Positions 25,519 to 33,921 of a DNA stretch of 64,000 nucleotides are shown here, piece after piece. Below the pieces are notes generated by a model, which made no database searches, was not told where the DNA came from, and saw nothing but the letters and a program-made list of their open reading frames with translations. A program made the position numbers and the translations under genes. This DNA is from Neobacillus drentensis (GTDB lineage Bacteria; Bacillota; Bacilli; Bacillales; Cytobacillaceae): contig NZ_CP091110.1 in the NCBI RefSeq assembly GCF_021560175.1, positions 5,752,001-5,816,000 of the forward strand, given 5' to 3'. Every line of letters begins with the position of its first letter. Position 1 is the stretch's first letter.

Positions 25519-26448
25519 TTAAAACAAGGCACTTTCCTCATCCACTTTTCGTACAATATAGTTCGTAATCATAACAAGGATAAATCCAACAGCCGACTGG
25601 TATAGACCCGCCGCTGTACTCATCCCAATATCCCCAAGATTCATAAGACCGCGGTATACGAATGTATCAATAACATTTGTTACTCCATACAAAGCTCCTG
25701 AATCTCTTGGCACTTGATAAAACAATCCGAAATCCGAGTTGAAGATCCGGCCAATATTCATGATCGTTAAGATAATCATTAAAGGTTTAAGCATTGGCAA
25801 GGTAACATGTTTAATCTGCTTCCATTTGGAAGCGCCATCAATCATCGCTGCCTCATAATAGCTCCGATCAATCCCGACGATGGATGCTAAATAAACAATA
25901 CTGCCGTAACCTATCCCTTTCCACATGCTCATAAATACAAGAATAAACGGCCAATACTTCGACTCGCTATACCACGAAACAGGGTCAACATGGAACCAGC
26001 CAAGAATATGATTTAACAAACCGTGTTCCGTACTTAAGAAAGTGAAAACAAAGTAACTGCCAATAACCCAAGAAATAAAATGTGGGAACAAGATAGAGGT
26101 TTGATAAACCTTTGACAGCCTCTTATTGATTAACTCACTGAGCAGGATGGCTGTTGCCACCGCAGTTACTAGCCCTAATACAATAAAGACAACGTTATAG
26201 AGTATCGTATTTCGTGTAATAATCCAGGCGTCATTCGTACTAAATAGATATTTGAAGTTGTCTAAGCCAACCCATTCACTATTCATCACGCTGGAAAAAA
26301 AGCCATCGGGATCAATCCGAAATTTTTTAAAGGCTAAAACCTGTCCAAACATCGGCAAATACGAGAATAGCAGCAGCCAAATGGTGCCTGGTAAAACCAT
26401 CAGCAGCCAAATTCGATTTTTATAAAGATCGTTTAATATCCGTTTCAT
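25519..26448 (-). CDS. ABC transporter permease, LplB-like
   Basis: A 309-residue permease with six hydrophobic helices and the EAA motif EAAMIDGASKWKQIKHVTLP. The N-terminus (RIWLLMVLPGTIWLLLFSYLP) and the end (GFILVMITNYIVRKVDEESALF) are typical of LplB-type CUT1 subunits. It is the first gene of the importer operon: the ATG has GGGAGGAGGA upstream and 170 bases separate it from the GH38-B terminator. Partner permease and binding protein follow. The importer needs a shared ATPase of the MsmX type encoded elsewhere, as is known for many CUT1 systems in Bacillota. Confidence 0.93.
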   Translation of the reverse strand: MKRILNDLYKNRIWLLMVLPGTIWLLLFSYLPMFGQVLAFKKFRIDPDGFFSSVMNSEWVGLDNFKYLFSTNDAWIITRNTILYNVVFIVLGLVTAVATAILLSELINKRLSKVYQTSILFPHFISWVIGSYFVFTFLSTEHGLLNHILGWFHVDPVSWYSESKYWPFILVFMSMWKGIGYGSIVYLASIVGIDRSYYEAAMIDGASKWKQIKHVTLPMLKPLMIILTIMNIGRIFNSDFGLFYQVPRDSGALYGVTNVIDTFVYRGLMNLGDIGMSTAAGLYQSAVGFILVMITNYIVRKVDEESALF

Positions 26449-26467
26449 CTTTGTCCTCCTCCCGCTT

Positions 26468-26484
26468 TTATGTAAGCACTTCCA
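26468..26484 (-). promoter_or_regulatory. TTATGTAAGCA-TTCC box upstream of importer operon
   Basis: The plus-strand word TTATGTAAGCACTTCC lies about 20 bases upstream of the first permease start. The same word with three extra bases occurs upstream of GH85-C (42665-42682), and a variant precedes GH85-A. A TATAGAAT -10-like box is further upstream on the minus strand. Candidate regulator site; unproven. Confidence 0.4.
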
Positions 26485-26587
26485 TACCTTTATTCTATAG
26501 TGAAAAGCGGCCTATTTATAGTTGACTAATTTAGGATTAAGTGCAAAAATCTTAGAAGTTTTTACAACAATTAGGCGAAAAAAGACA

Positions 26588-26617
26588 ATAACCGACTGGA
26601 ATGGTCCAGTCGGTTAT
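26588..26617. terminator. Bidirectional terminator after GH38-B
   Basis: ATAACCGACTGGA and TCCAGTCGGTTAT form a perfect 13-pair stem with a four-base loop. T-runs on both strands follow (TTTTTTTT on plus, TTGTCTTTTTT on minus). It ends the mannosidase operon just before the importer operon. Confidence 0.9.
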
Positions 26618-26625
26618 TTTTTTTC

Positions 26626-29600
26626 CTATAAGACTCTTAAAGTCTTAATCTCATAAGGCTTGATTTCAACCTCAATTGGGGATGCAGATTCTTCTCCAAT
26701 TGGTTCTTCCATTAAATTGGTCTCCACCCATGAGGTGATGCCTCTTGGTATCTCTAGAGTAACCTTGCCCCTCCGTCCTTCATATTCATGCAGGCGGATG
26801 ATGATTCCATTGCCATCGTGAGCCGGCTTAATCGCATCAATCCAAACATGGTCCGAATCGATTGCCAGGAATGACTCCTCTTTTTCCCATTTCCCTTCCA
26901 CAGCCAGGATAGGGTCATTTAGATCCCATGCTTTTTCAACCGTCTTCGCTTGGCGCCAATCCCCTATATGGGGATAAAGTGAATAAACAAACGAATGTGT
27001 TCCCTGATCCGCTTGTGGATCTGGATGAATCGCAGCTTTTAATAAAGTGATCCTCATCGTATTTTCTTTGATGTCATGGCCATATTTGGAATCGTTCAGT
27101 AAACTTACCCCATAGTCCGGCTCTGACAGGTCGGCCCATTGATGGGCAACCGTTTCAAATTTGGCCATATCCCAGCTGGTATTCCAATGGGTCGGGCGCT
27201 TCACATTTCCATATTGAATATCATAGGTCGCCTCGGTTGCGCGGATATCCACAGGGAAAGCTGCCTTCAGTAATTTTCTCTTTTCATGCCATTCCACCGT
27301 TGTATCAAAATCAATGCGGCGGTCATTTTTGTAGAATATCATCCGCTGAGAAATTTCAGAATGGTGATACGTCCACTTGGCAAGAATCGTAAACGTCAAT
27401 TCCCCATTCTCCACTACTTCAAACGCCTCTAACCGGCGGATTTCTTCCATTTTTTCTTGATAGAAAAGATCGATATCCCAGGCATCATGGGCAAGCGGCT
27501 TATCTTCAAAAATTTGCAGGATATTCCCCTTTTGATTTTCAGAGAGAACCTGACGCCCCGCTTCCTTATCAAAAAGGGACGTCATTTGGCCGAATTCATT
27601 CCATTCCACAAGGTAATACGGTGTCTCCAACTTACCTTCCTGATAGGTAAAATTCGATTCCGCTTCCTGCACGGTTCCCACAGGCTCAAAATATAAAGTC
27701 TTGGCACCAAAGGATGGCAGGGTTTCTACCTCAATAAGCCAGCCGCTATCCCGTTTTTGATGGGTTAGGATTTCTCCCTTACTGTTTTTCCAAACACCAG
27801 CAGCATAATTGGCAAATTGGGGGACTGTCACATTTCTCATACTCTGCTGATGGGTTGCGTTAAAGAGCACAACAGAGCGGTCAGCTTGGTTCACACCATG
27901 CTCAATGATACGGGATTCCACGTTTCGAACTAACTCATGCGCCTCTTCGTATTCTTCCTTGGCATCCTCATACACCTCATGAATGGAGGAGCCGGGAATA
28001 ATATCATGGAATTGATTACGCAAGATAATTTTCCAGCCGTCTTTCAGCTCATCCCTTCCGATCCACTCTCCATTTTCAGAAAGCCACGAAGTGAGGAATT
28101 CCGCCCGTCTATATAAAATCTCCAGTTTTCGGTTCATCCTCTTCATAAAGGCCTGGCTTGTATAGGTGCCCCGATGGTATTCAAGATATAGCTCCCCATC
28201 CCATTTATGGATATAGCCATTTGCTTCTGATACATTTTGGTGGAGCTTGTCAAAAAATTCCCCCGCTGTCGCCGTTTTCACATTCGGCATCCCTGGCAGC
28301 GAATCAAATCGGCGGCGCATTTCTAGCATATGACGGTTGACCCCGCCACCGCCATCACCATATCCATAGGAGAGAAGCAAATCTTTAGATAAGTCCTTAT
28401 CACGATACCCTTTCCAAGCACCATTCACCGTTTTCGCCGTAATAAAGCCATTATACGTATAGAACCAAGAGTCCGGGGAATTCCATGGTTCCGGCGTCGT
28501 AATAAAATGCGTTAAAATCTCCGTCCCATCGATACCTTTCCAGTGAAAGGTATCATGCGGCATCCGGTTATACTGATTCCAGCTGATTTTGGTTGTCATC
28601 ATCGTTTTGATGCCTGATTTTGTTAAGATCTGCGGCAGTGCCCAGCTGTAGCCGAACACATCCGGCAGCCATAGATACTTGCAATCAACACCAAACTCTT
28701 CTTTAAAAAAGTTTTTCCCGTGAAGAATTTGGCGGACAAGCGATTCGCCGCTCGGAATATTGCAATCAGCCTCAAGCCACATCGCACCGCCAGCTTCCCA
28801 TTTGCCTTCTGCCACTCTTTCCTTTATTTGAGCATAAATCTCAGGATAATCCGTTTTGATATACTCATAGAGCTGCGGCTGTGTTTGCAAGAATAAATAG
28901 TCAGGGAATTGCTTCATTAGATGCAAGACCGTTGAAAAGGAACGGGCAGCCTTCTCTCTTGTATTTTTCAAGCGCCAAAGCCATGCCACATCAATATGGG
29001 TATGACCGATTGTGTGGATGGTGATATCGGAAGATTTGGAAAATGATTGAATCGCCTCTGTAAGGCTTTCCTCTGCCACATAACAGGACTGATAAAACTC
29101 CGGACTGCCGGGCTCGGTCCAATTAATCAACTGCAAGGCATTAGAGATCAACTTTTTTAAAATGGGATAGGCGGAGTCTGACTCACTTGTTTCTTTTAAC
29201 GCCTCATAGGCGGCCAAAAGCGTATAGTAGAGGTTATCTACCCGACGATCCAGCCAGCCGATCGCTGCCATTTCCAGTTTAAATTCATTTTCCCTCGGTT
29301 CTCCTCCGCCCTCAAGCCCTGACCAGAGCCGGAAATCCAAGCGAATCGGCCCCTTAGCGGTTTCGTCATCAAAAAGGACTTCTTCATGGTTGGAATCGAC
29401 ACCTTGATAAGGCTTGCCATTGATAAAGAGAAGGGATTCAAAGCCTGAATTATTCCCCCCGCCCGTTTTTCCAAATGAGAAAAGACCGGCAATCTGCTGA
29501 TCGGCATAGGGCAAATGAGTATCAATCTCTGCATGAAGCCAAATATAGCGATCGCGGCCTTTCCAGTAGTCGCCGATTTTCAGCACATGTTGTTCATTAT

Positions 29601-29736
29601 AGGCAGCCGGAGGATAGGCACCGATGGCCCCATCATCTTCCTGTGCGTAAAATGAGTTGATCATCGTCAAGTCCCGATACCGATAACCCTCTAATTCCGT
29701 GATACGTGCATCAAATTTTCTATCTGTTAAAAACAT
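26626..29736 (-). CDS. GH38 alpha-mannosidase B
   Basis: A 1036-residue GH38 enzyme of the same long type as GH38-A. GHTHIDVAWLWRL (about 242-254) has the zinc ligands, and LWLPDVFGYSWALPQ (about 352-366) the nucleophile aspartate. LRNQFHDIIPGSSIHEVYED and a C-terminal beta-sandwich follow. No signal peptide, so cytoplasmic. The start ATG 29736 has AGGTGA upstream and lies 25 bases after the GH20 stop codon, so the two are cotranscribed. Compared with GH38-A the motifs differ at several active-site neighbours (DVFGYSW versus DTFGYCA), so specificity may differ, for example alpha-1,2 against alpha-1,3 linkages. That is a guess. Confidence 0.93.
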   Translation of the reverse strand: MFLTDRKFDARITELEGYRYRDLTMINSFYAQEDDGAIGAYPPAAYNEQHVLKIGDYWKGRDRYIWLHAEIDTHLPYADQQIAGLFSFGKTGGGNNSGFESLLFINGKPYQGVDSNHEEVLFDDETAKGPIRLDFRLWSGLEGGGEPRENEFKLEMAAIGWLDRRVDNLYYTLLAAYEALKETSESDSAYPILKKLISNALQLINWTEPGSPEFYQSCYVAEESLTEAIQSFSKSSDITIHTIGHTHIDVAWLWRLKNTREKAARSFSTVLHLMKQFPDYLFLQTQPQLYEYIKTDYPEIYAQIKERVAEGKWEAGGAMWLEADCNIPSGESLVRQILHGKNFFKEEFGVDCKYLWLPDVFGYSWALPQILTKSGIKTMMTTKISWNQYNRMPHDTFHWKGIDGTEILTHFITTPEPWNSPDSWFYTYNGFITAKTVNGAWKGYRDKDLSKDLLLSYGYGDGGGGVNRHMLEMRRRFDSLPGMPNVKTATAGEFFDKLHQNVSEANGYIHKWDGELYLEYHRGTYTSQAFMKRMNRKLEILYRRAEFLTSWLSENGEWIGRDELKDGWKIILRNQFHDIIPGSSIHEVYEDAKEEYEEAHELVRNVESRIIEHGVNQADRSVVLFNATHQQSMRNVTVPQFANYAAGVWKNSKGEILTHQKRDSGWLIEVETLPSFGAKTLYFEPVGTVQEAESNFTYQEGKLETPYYLVEWNEFGQMTSLFDKEAGRQVLSENQKGNILQIFEDKPLAHDAWDIDLFYQEKMEEIRRLEAFEVVENGELTFTILAKWTYHHSEISQRMIFYKNDRRIDFDTTVEWHEKRKLLKAAFPVDIRATEATYDIQYGNVKRPTHWNTSWDMAKFETVAHQWADLSEPDYGVSLLNDSKYGHDIKENTMRITLLKAAIHPDPQADQGTHSFVYSLYPHIGDWRQAKTVEKAWDLNDPILAVEGKWEKEESFLAIDSDHVWIDAIKPAHDGNGIIIRLHEYEGRRGKVTLEIPRGITSWVETNLMEEPIGEESASPIEVEIKPYEIKTLRVL

Positions 29737-29761
29737 AATTTCACCTCGTTAGGACTAGATA

Positions 29762-31642
29762 TTATAATGAAAAGTTTCCTGCGGTGACGATCCGGTGATA
29801 CACATTGCCGCCTGCCACTCCGTCAACCATTTCCCATGGCCCATCATGACGCAAGCGAATTTCTTCTAATTCCTCTATCCGGGAAATCCTTCCTTCGAGC
29901 CACTCCTGAATTCGGTATTTGACAGAATCAATCCGAGTTAGGATGCCGCCATAACGAATATCGATCACTTCCCAGCCAAATGGCTTGTACGCCGCAAACC
30001 AGATGTCTCGGTGCTTTTTCCTTAAAAGATCAACATTCGCTTGGATTCGATCCATGGTAATAAGAATGGATTTCATTTGCTCATAATTGGAATTTCGATA
30101 TGCCTCTAGGATGTTGATGCCAATTTCCGCTTTGTCAGCGAGAACCCTCGCCAGTTGTTCATATAAATCAAACAAGCCTTCCCATGCCGGATTCTCCTGC
30201 TTGGCTTTTTCAAACACGGGCACCAGCTGCTGATAGTGCTCTCCTAAAGCAAGTCCGCGGACGTTCTCATCATATAAACCGATTAAACTATCTTGGTAGA
30301 GCAACACTTTCGACGTCATCGAGGAATTCATGTTATCCTTCATGACACCAGGTGTTTCATCCAAAAGTTTTAAATTCATAAAATCTGTAAAATGTCCATC
30401 ACCGCAAAATTCAAAACGCTCTGACACCTTTTCAATCGACACTTCCTTTTGATAGGTGTGCTCGGCAAACAATTGCAAGATCGGAGAGGCGGCCGCAAAC
30501 GGCGTTTCTGCCCCATTATCCCCCCACAACGTTACGAAGATTTCCTTAATTCCTTCCTGTTTACAGGCAGCTAGTGCCGCTTCGGTTGTCGCAATCGCCT
30601 TGCCATAGTTCGGCGCTAGTCCATTCCATGTCCAAGCCCCGCCGGCAAAAATCGGCGAGGAACCGAGAAGCTTATGGTTTTGAAAATCTTGTTCATATAC
30701 TTCTTGTTCGCTTCGATAATAGTTCCAATAAACAAGCTCCACATCCGGGATTCCTTCTAATATATCCTTCCGAATGCTGCCGCTGTCATCCTTATAGGGG
30801 CTGTTTTCCGCAAACAGCGGGAAATACATATCACTCCAAATCATCGGTTTCAGCCCGAGCCTATCGGTAATCGAGACAACCTTTTGGAGATGCCGATTCA
30901 TCAGATCAACATGGTTTTCAAACCCATGCTTTTCTAGATACTTACCTAGGCCAAGCTGAAAGGTCTCGTCCATGCCAATATGAATCCTTTTGGTGCGAAA
31001 TGGCTCTGAGGCTGCTCTTAGACAGCTCTCTAAAAACTCATACGTTTTGGGCTCATCAACGAGTAAGATGTCATCTGTGTCTTTGAAGCTTTGAGCATAA
31101 TTCCATTTAAGAGCTTCCCGTAAGTGGCCTAGCGTTTGAATACAAGGGATCATTTCAATTCCGAGATTTGCGGCATATTGATCACATGCTCGTAACTCCT
31201 CTAACGTATACCTTCCCCGCATATAGCCAAAATACGGATATTCCTTTACCTCGTACGTGTCCTCCGTATAGAGCATCAGGGTGTCTAATCCCATCACCGC
31301 CATCTGCTGGAGCAGCTTCTCTACTTCGTTGACAGTCGGAACGGCATTTCTCGAAGCATCAAGCATCACACCACTCATGGTAAACTGCGGGTTTTCGGTT
31401 AAGTCGAACTCGGTGATTGTTTGAAAATGCTCAAGCCAAAGTCCTAAAGCTCGGAAAAAATGAATCGGCTTTTCAAACGAAATCTCCCCTTGACCACTTT
31501 TATTTGCAGCCCTTAACGGCCCTTGCTGATTTCTCACTTGAATCGGATAACCGTCAGTAGAAAGCTGAATATTGAATCGGTTGGATAGCAGCTTCAGTCC
31601 ATCTGTTATTGAAGATGTGTCTCCCTTAAAGTATAGTTGCAC
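29762..31642 (-). CDS. GH20 family beta-N-acetylhexosaminidase, cytoplasmic
   Basis: A 626-residue enzyme similar in length and layout to cytoplasmic GH20 enzymes such as pneumococcal GH20C. After an alpha/beta N-terminal domain comes a barrel with GVMLDASRNAVPTV, ENLGIEMIP-like IEMIPCIQTLGH, and the catalytic pair in HIGMDETFQLG (D-E around residues 223-225). Later WSDMYFP and LWGDNGAETPF complete the pocket. It should remove terminal beta-GlcNAc (or GalNAc), for instance the single reducing-end GlcNAc product or antennae of complex glycans. No signal peptide. GTG 31642 follows GGGGGGAT. A 21-bp phased repeat array lies just upstream. Confidence 0.85.
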   Translation of the reverse strand: MQLYFKGDTSSITDGLKLLSNRFNIQLSTDGYPIQVRNQQGPLRAANKSGQGEISFEKPIHFFRALGLWLEHFQTITEFDLTENPQFTMSGVMLDASRNAVPTVNEVEKLLQQMAVMGLDTLMLYTEDTYEVKEYPYFGYMRGRYTLEELRACDQYAANLGIEMIPCIQTLGHLREALKWNYAQSFKDTDDILLVDEPKTYEFLESCLRAASEPFRTKRIHIGMDETFQLGLGKYLEKHGFENHVDLMNRHLQKVVSITDRLGLKPMIWSDMYFPLFAENSPYKDDSGSIRKDILEGIPDVELVYWNYYRSEQEVYEQDFQNHKLLGSSPIFAGGAWTWNGLAPNYGKAIATTEAALAACKQEGIKEIFVTLWGDNGAETPFAAASPILQLFAEHTYQKEVSIEKVSERFEFCGDGHFTDFMNLKLLDETPGVMKDNMNSSMTSKVLLYQDSLIGLYDENVRGLALGEHYQQLVPVFEKAKQENPAWEGLFDLYEQLARVLADKAEIGINILEAYRNSNYEQMKSILITMDRIQANVDLLRKKHRDIWFAAYKPFGWEVIDIRYGGILTRIDSVKYRIQEWLEGRISRIEELEEIRLRHDGPWEMVDGVAGGNVYHRIVTAGNFSL

Positions 31643-31770
31643 TTGTAATCCCCCCTGTTTTTGTCCAGATTGTAGTCGATTTAGTGTTGCAGATGTTTTT
31701 TAGCTATGTTTAAACACAAAAAGGCGTGAATGTGAGTATTTTTTTACTCTAAATAAATAGGTTGATCGAT

Positions 31771-31864
31771 TTATCAGCAGTTTTTTTTAGTTTATCAGCA
31801 GTTTTTTGAAATTTATCAGCAGTTTTATAGAGTTTATCAGCAGTTTTGCGGTATTTATCAGCAG
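31771..31864. repeat. 21-bp phased array of TTATCAGCAG, five copies
   Basis: TTATCAGCAG starts at 31771, 31792, 31813, 31834 and 31855, an exact 21-base step. Spacer bases are mostly T and vary, so only the ten-base word is conserved. It sits in the gap between the DUF624 gene and GH20. It may be a phased protein-binding site or one of the general intergenic arrays of this genome. Confidence 0.92.
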
Positions 31865-31928
31865 TTCCTTCATATTTCAGGAATTGCCCCACCTCGCCTC
31901 GTATCAAAGCTACACTCAACAGCACAAA

Positions 31929-32546
31929 CTAACCAACATGTACCCTCTCCAATTGAGTAAACCGGCTAAGACAAATCCTCATCATCCAATAAGCAGGAGC
32001 CACCGCAGAAATAAACGGGATGAGCCCTGGATACCGATTAATCAAATAGCCAATCACCATTAACCCGATTCCAATCAATAGACTGAAAGGCAAACTGGTC
32101 AATGTCATGAAAAAGGACTGCTTGATATATTCCTTATTGGAATACTCATAATGCACATAGATGGCAAAGAAATAGCCTGCCGCTAATAATAGGACAATCA
32201 CTAAAAGGTAAAGAATTAGCGAAATAAAACTGCCTAAAACACCTGTTAAAAAACCCTCTGTAATCCTGATATCGATAAAAAGAAACAGGCCAATGCCGTA
32301 AAAAACAAGGCCTATTCCATTGCTTCGCTTCCATTCTTTGAAATACACTTGCTTAAACGTCTTCCAAACAGGGAGATCGGTATCCTTCCTCAGCCATCTC
32401 CGGACAATTGTAAAAAGGGCAACAGTGGCAGGGAAAAAGCCAAACACCCCTAATCCCAAGGCGGTAAAGACAATCCAGCATACATTTGCTGTGATTGCCC
32501 TCCAGATCCACTCACAAACACCGATGATCCTTGAACTTTTTTCCAT
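31929..32546 (-). CDS. DUF624/YesL-like membrane protein
   Basis: A 205-residue integral membrane protein with about five hydrophobic helices; the first part (CEWIWRAITANVCWIVFTAL) and GVFGFFPATVALFTIVRRWL match the YesL/DUF624 family. Members are often encoded beside YesMN systems and CUT1 oligosaccharide importers, but their activity is unknown. It follows GH125 by 38 bases. The ribosome binding site (AAAGGTTGGTG) is only moderate. Its presence here is consistent with a role in oligosaccharide uptake or sensing; no catalytic motif is visible. Confidence 0.88.
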   Translation of the reverse strand: MEKSSRIIGVCEWIWRAITANVCWIVFTALGLGVFGFFPATVALFTIVRRWLRKDTDLPVWKTFKQVYFKEWKRSNGIGLVFYGIGLFLFIDIRITEGFLTGVLGSFISLILYLLVIVLLLAAGYFFAIYVHYEYSNKEYIKQSFFMTLTSLPFSLLIGIGLMVIGYLINRYPGLIPFISAVAPAYWMMRICLSRFTQLERVHVG

Positions 32547-32584
32547 ACCGGCACCAACCTTTCCAATCGTCGATCAAAATGAAC

Positions 32585-33910
32585 TTACGCTTGATTAATT
32601 TTCAAAAATTGTTGATCAAGTGGACTGCCTTTGACTGCTTTCCCTGTCAGACTTAGCACGAATTCACTAAACATCGTGTTCGCCCATGCAAACCAGTCCC
32701 TTGTAAATTCCTCAGGGCTGTCGGCGTTAAAACCTTCATGCATAAAATCCGTACCGCCATCTGTGTTTTTAAAATAAGCTAAGATCTGCTGCTTTTCGTC
32801 CTCACTCGTCGAGGTCATCCCTTGGATGGCCAGGGCGATATGCCAAATGTAGTGGTCTGGCGTATGCGGGCTGCCGATGCCCTTGGCATACTTCCCTTCG
32901 TAATAGTACGGATTATCCCTGCTCAAAAGGAACTCTCGTGTATGGATATACGTCCGATCATCAAATGGCAGGTATCCTAAATAAGGGGCTGCCAGCAAAC
33001 TTGGAACATTGGCATCATCCATTAACTGGCTTCGGCCCTCCCCATCTGTTTCATAGACATACATCTCGCCATAGATCGGGTGATCCAATTTCGCATATTG
33101 TTCAATCCCCTGCCTGATTTCCTCACGAAGCTGTAAGCACGCTACTTTTAAGGAAGAATCCTTCAACACCTCGTGACAGATTTCCGCCGCATATCCTAGC
33201 ACGACAACAGCAAACATATTGGCCGGGACGAGGTATCCGTAGGTGCAGGCATCATCACTTGGACGGAACGCACTCCAGGTCATTCCGGTTGGGACCACAC
33301 GCCCCCCTTTTCCTTCGCGGATTAAAGTATCCGATTGGCGCACATCGGCCCGTTCAAATCGGTAAGGAGACTGTTTTTCATGATCCTGCTCCGTCCTCCA
33401 AACCTGGATAATCGTCTCGATCACCTCTTGGAACGTTTCTTTTATATAAGCTGTCCGTCCTGTTGACTTCCAAAATAGATAGGCAAGCTGGATCGGATAG
33501 CATAAGGAGTCAATTTCATATTTCCGTTCCCAAATATGGGGCGTCATCTGGGTAAGATCGCTCTGGTGCCCCTTGCCATTCGCCGTTTCATTAAAGGCAT
33601 TGGCATAAGGATCATGTAAGATAAACGCGAATTGCTGGCGAATAACCCCTTCAAGTAAATCGGCCAGCTCCGCGTCCTCCTCTGCAGCGATCAAATAAGG
33701 GCGTACTTGGGCAGCAGAGTCTCTTAACCACATCGCAGGGATGTCTCCAGTGACGACAAATGTTTTTCCATCCTCTAATTTTTTCAACGTCGTTGTATAC
33801 GTATTAACAAAGCATTGTTCAAACATACGGTGTAATTTTTCATCCCCAGGAAAATATTCCTTCACATGCTGGATTAATTTTTGCATCGATTTTGGAATTA
33901 CGGCTGTCAT
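32585..33910 (-). CDS. GH125 exo-alpha-1,6-mannosidase
   Basis: A 441-residue (alpha/alpha)6-barrel inverting mannosidase. The family signature VTGDIPAMWLRDSAAQV (about residues 50-66) and GVRWTP-type segments PTGMTWSAFRPSDDACTYGY and ENPYYYEGKYAKGIGSPHTP-like region (written in parts) are clear, with HEGFNADSPEEFTRDWFAWA near the end. The pneumococcal and clostridial relatives remove alpha-1,6-linked mannose. No signal peptide: it trims imported high-mannose glycans together with GH38-C, 11 bases upstream. This GH38-GH125 pair is the same pair as in the pneumococcal N-glycan locus. ATG 33910 has AGGAGAGGG upstream. Confidence 0.95.
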   Translation of the reverse strand: MTAVIPKSMQKLIQHVKEYFPGDEKLHRMFEQCFVNTYTTTLKKLEDGKTFVVTGDIPAMWLRDSAAQVRPYLIAAEEDAELADLLEGVIRQQFAFILHDPYANAFNETANGKGHQSDLTQMTPHIWERKYEIDSLCYPIQLAYLFWKSTGRTAYIKETFQEVIETIIQVWRTEQDHEKQSPYRFERADVRQSDTLIREGKGGRVVPTGMTWSAFRPSDDACTYGYLVPANMFAVVVLGYAAEICHEVLKDSSLKVACLQLREEIRQGIEQYAKLDHPIYGEMYVYETDGEGRSQLMDDANVPSLLAAPYLGYLPFDDRTYIHTREFLLSRDNPYYYEGKYAKGIGSPHTPDHYIWHIALAIQGMTSTSEDEKQQILAYFKNTDGGTDFMHEGFNADSPEEFTRDWFAWANTMFSEFVLSLTGKAVKGSPLDQQFLKINQA

Positions 33911-33921
33911 TTTTCCCTCTC

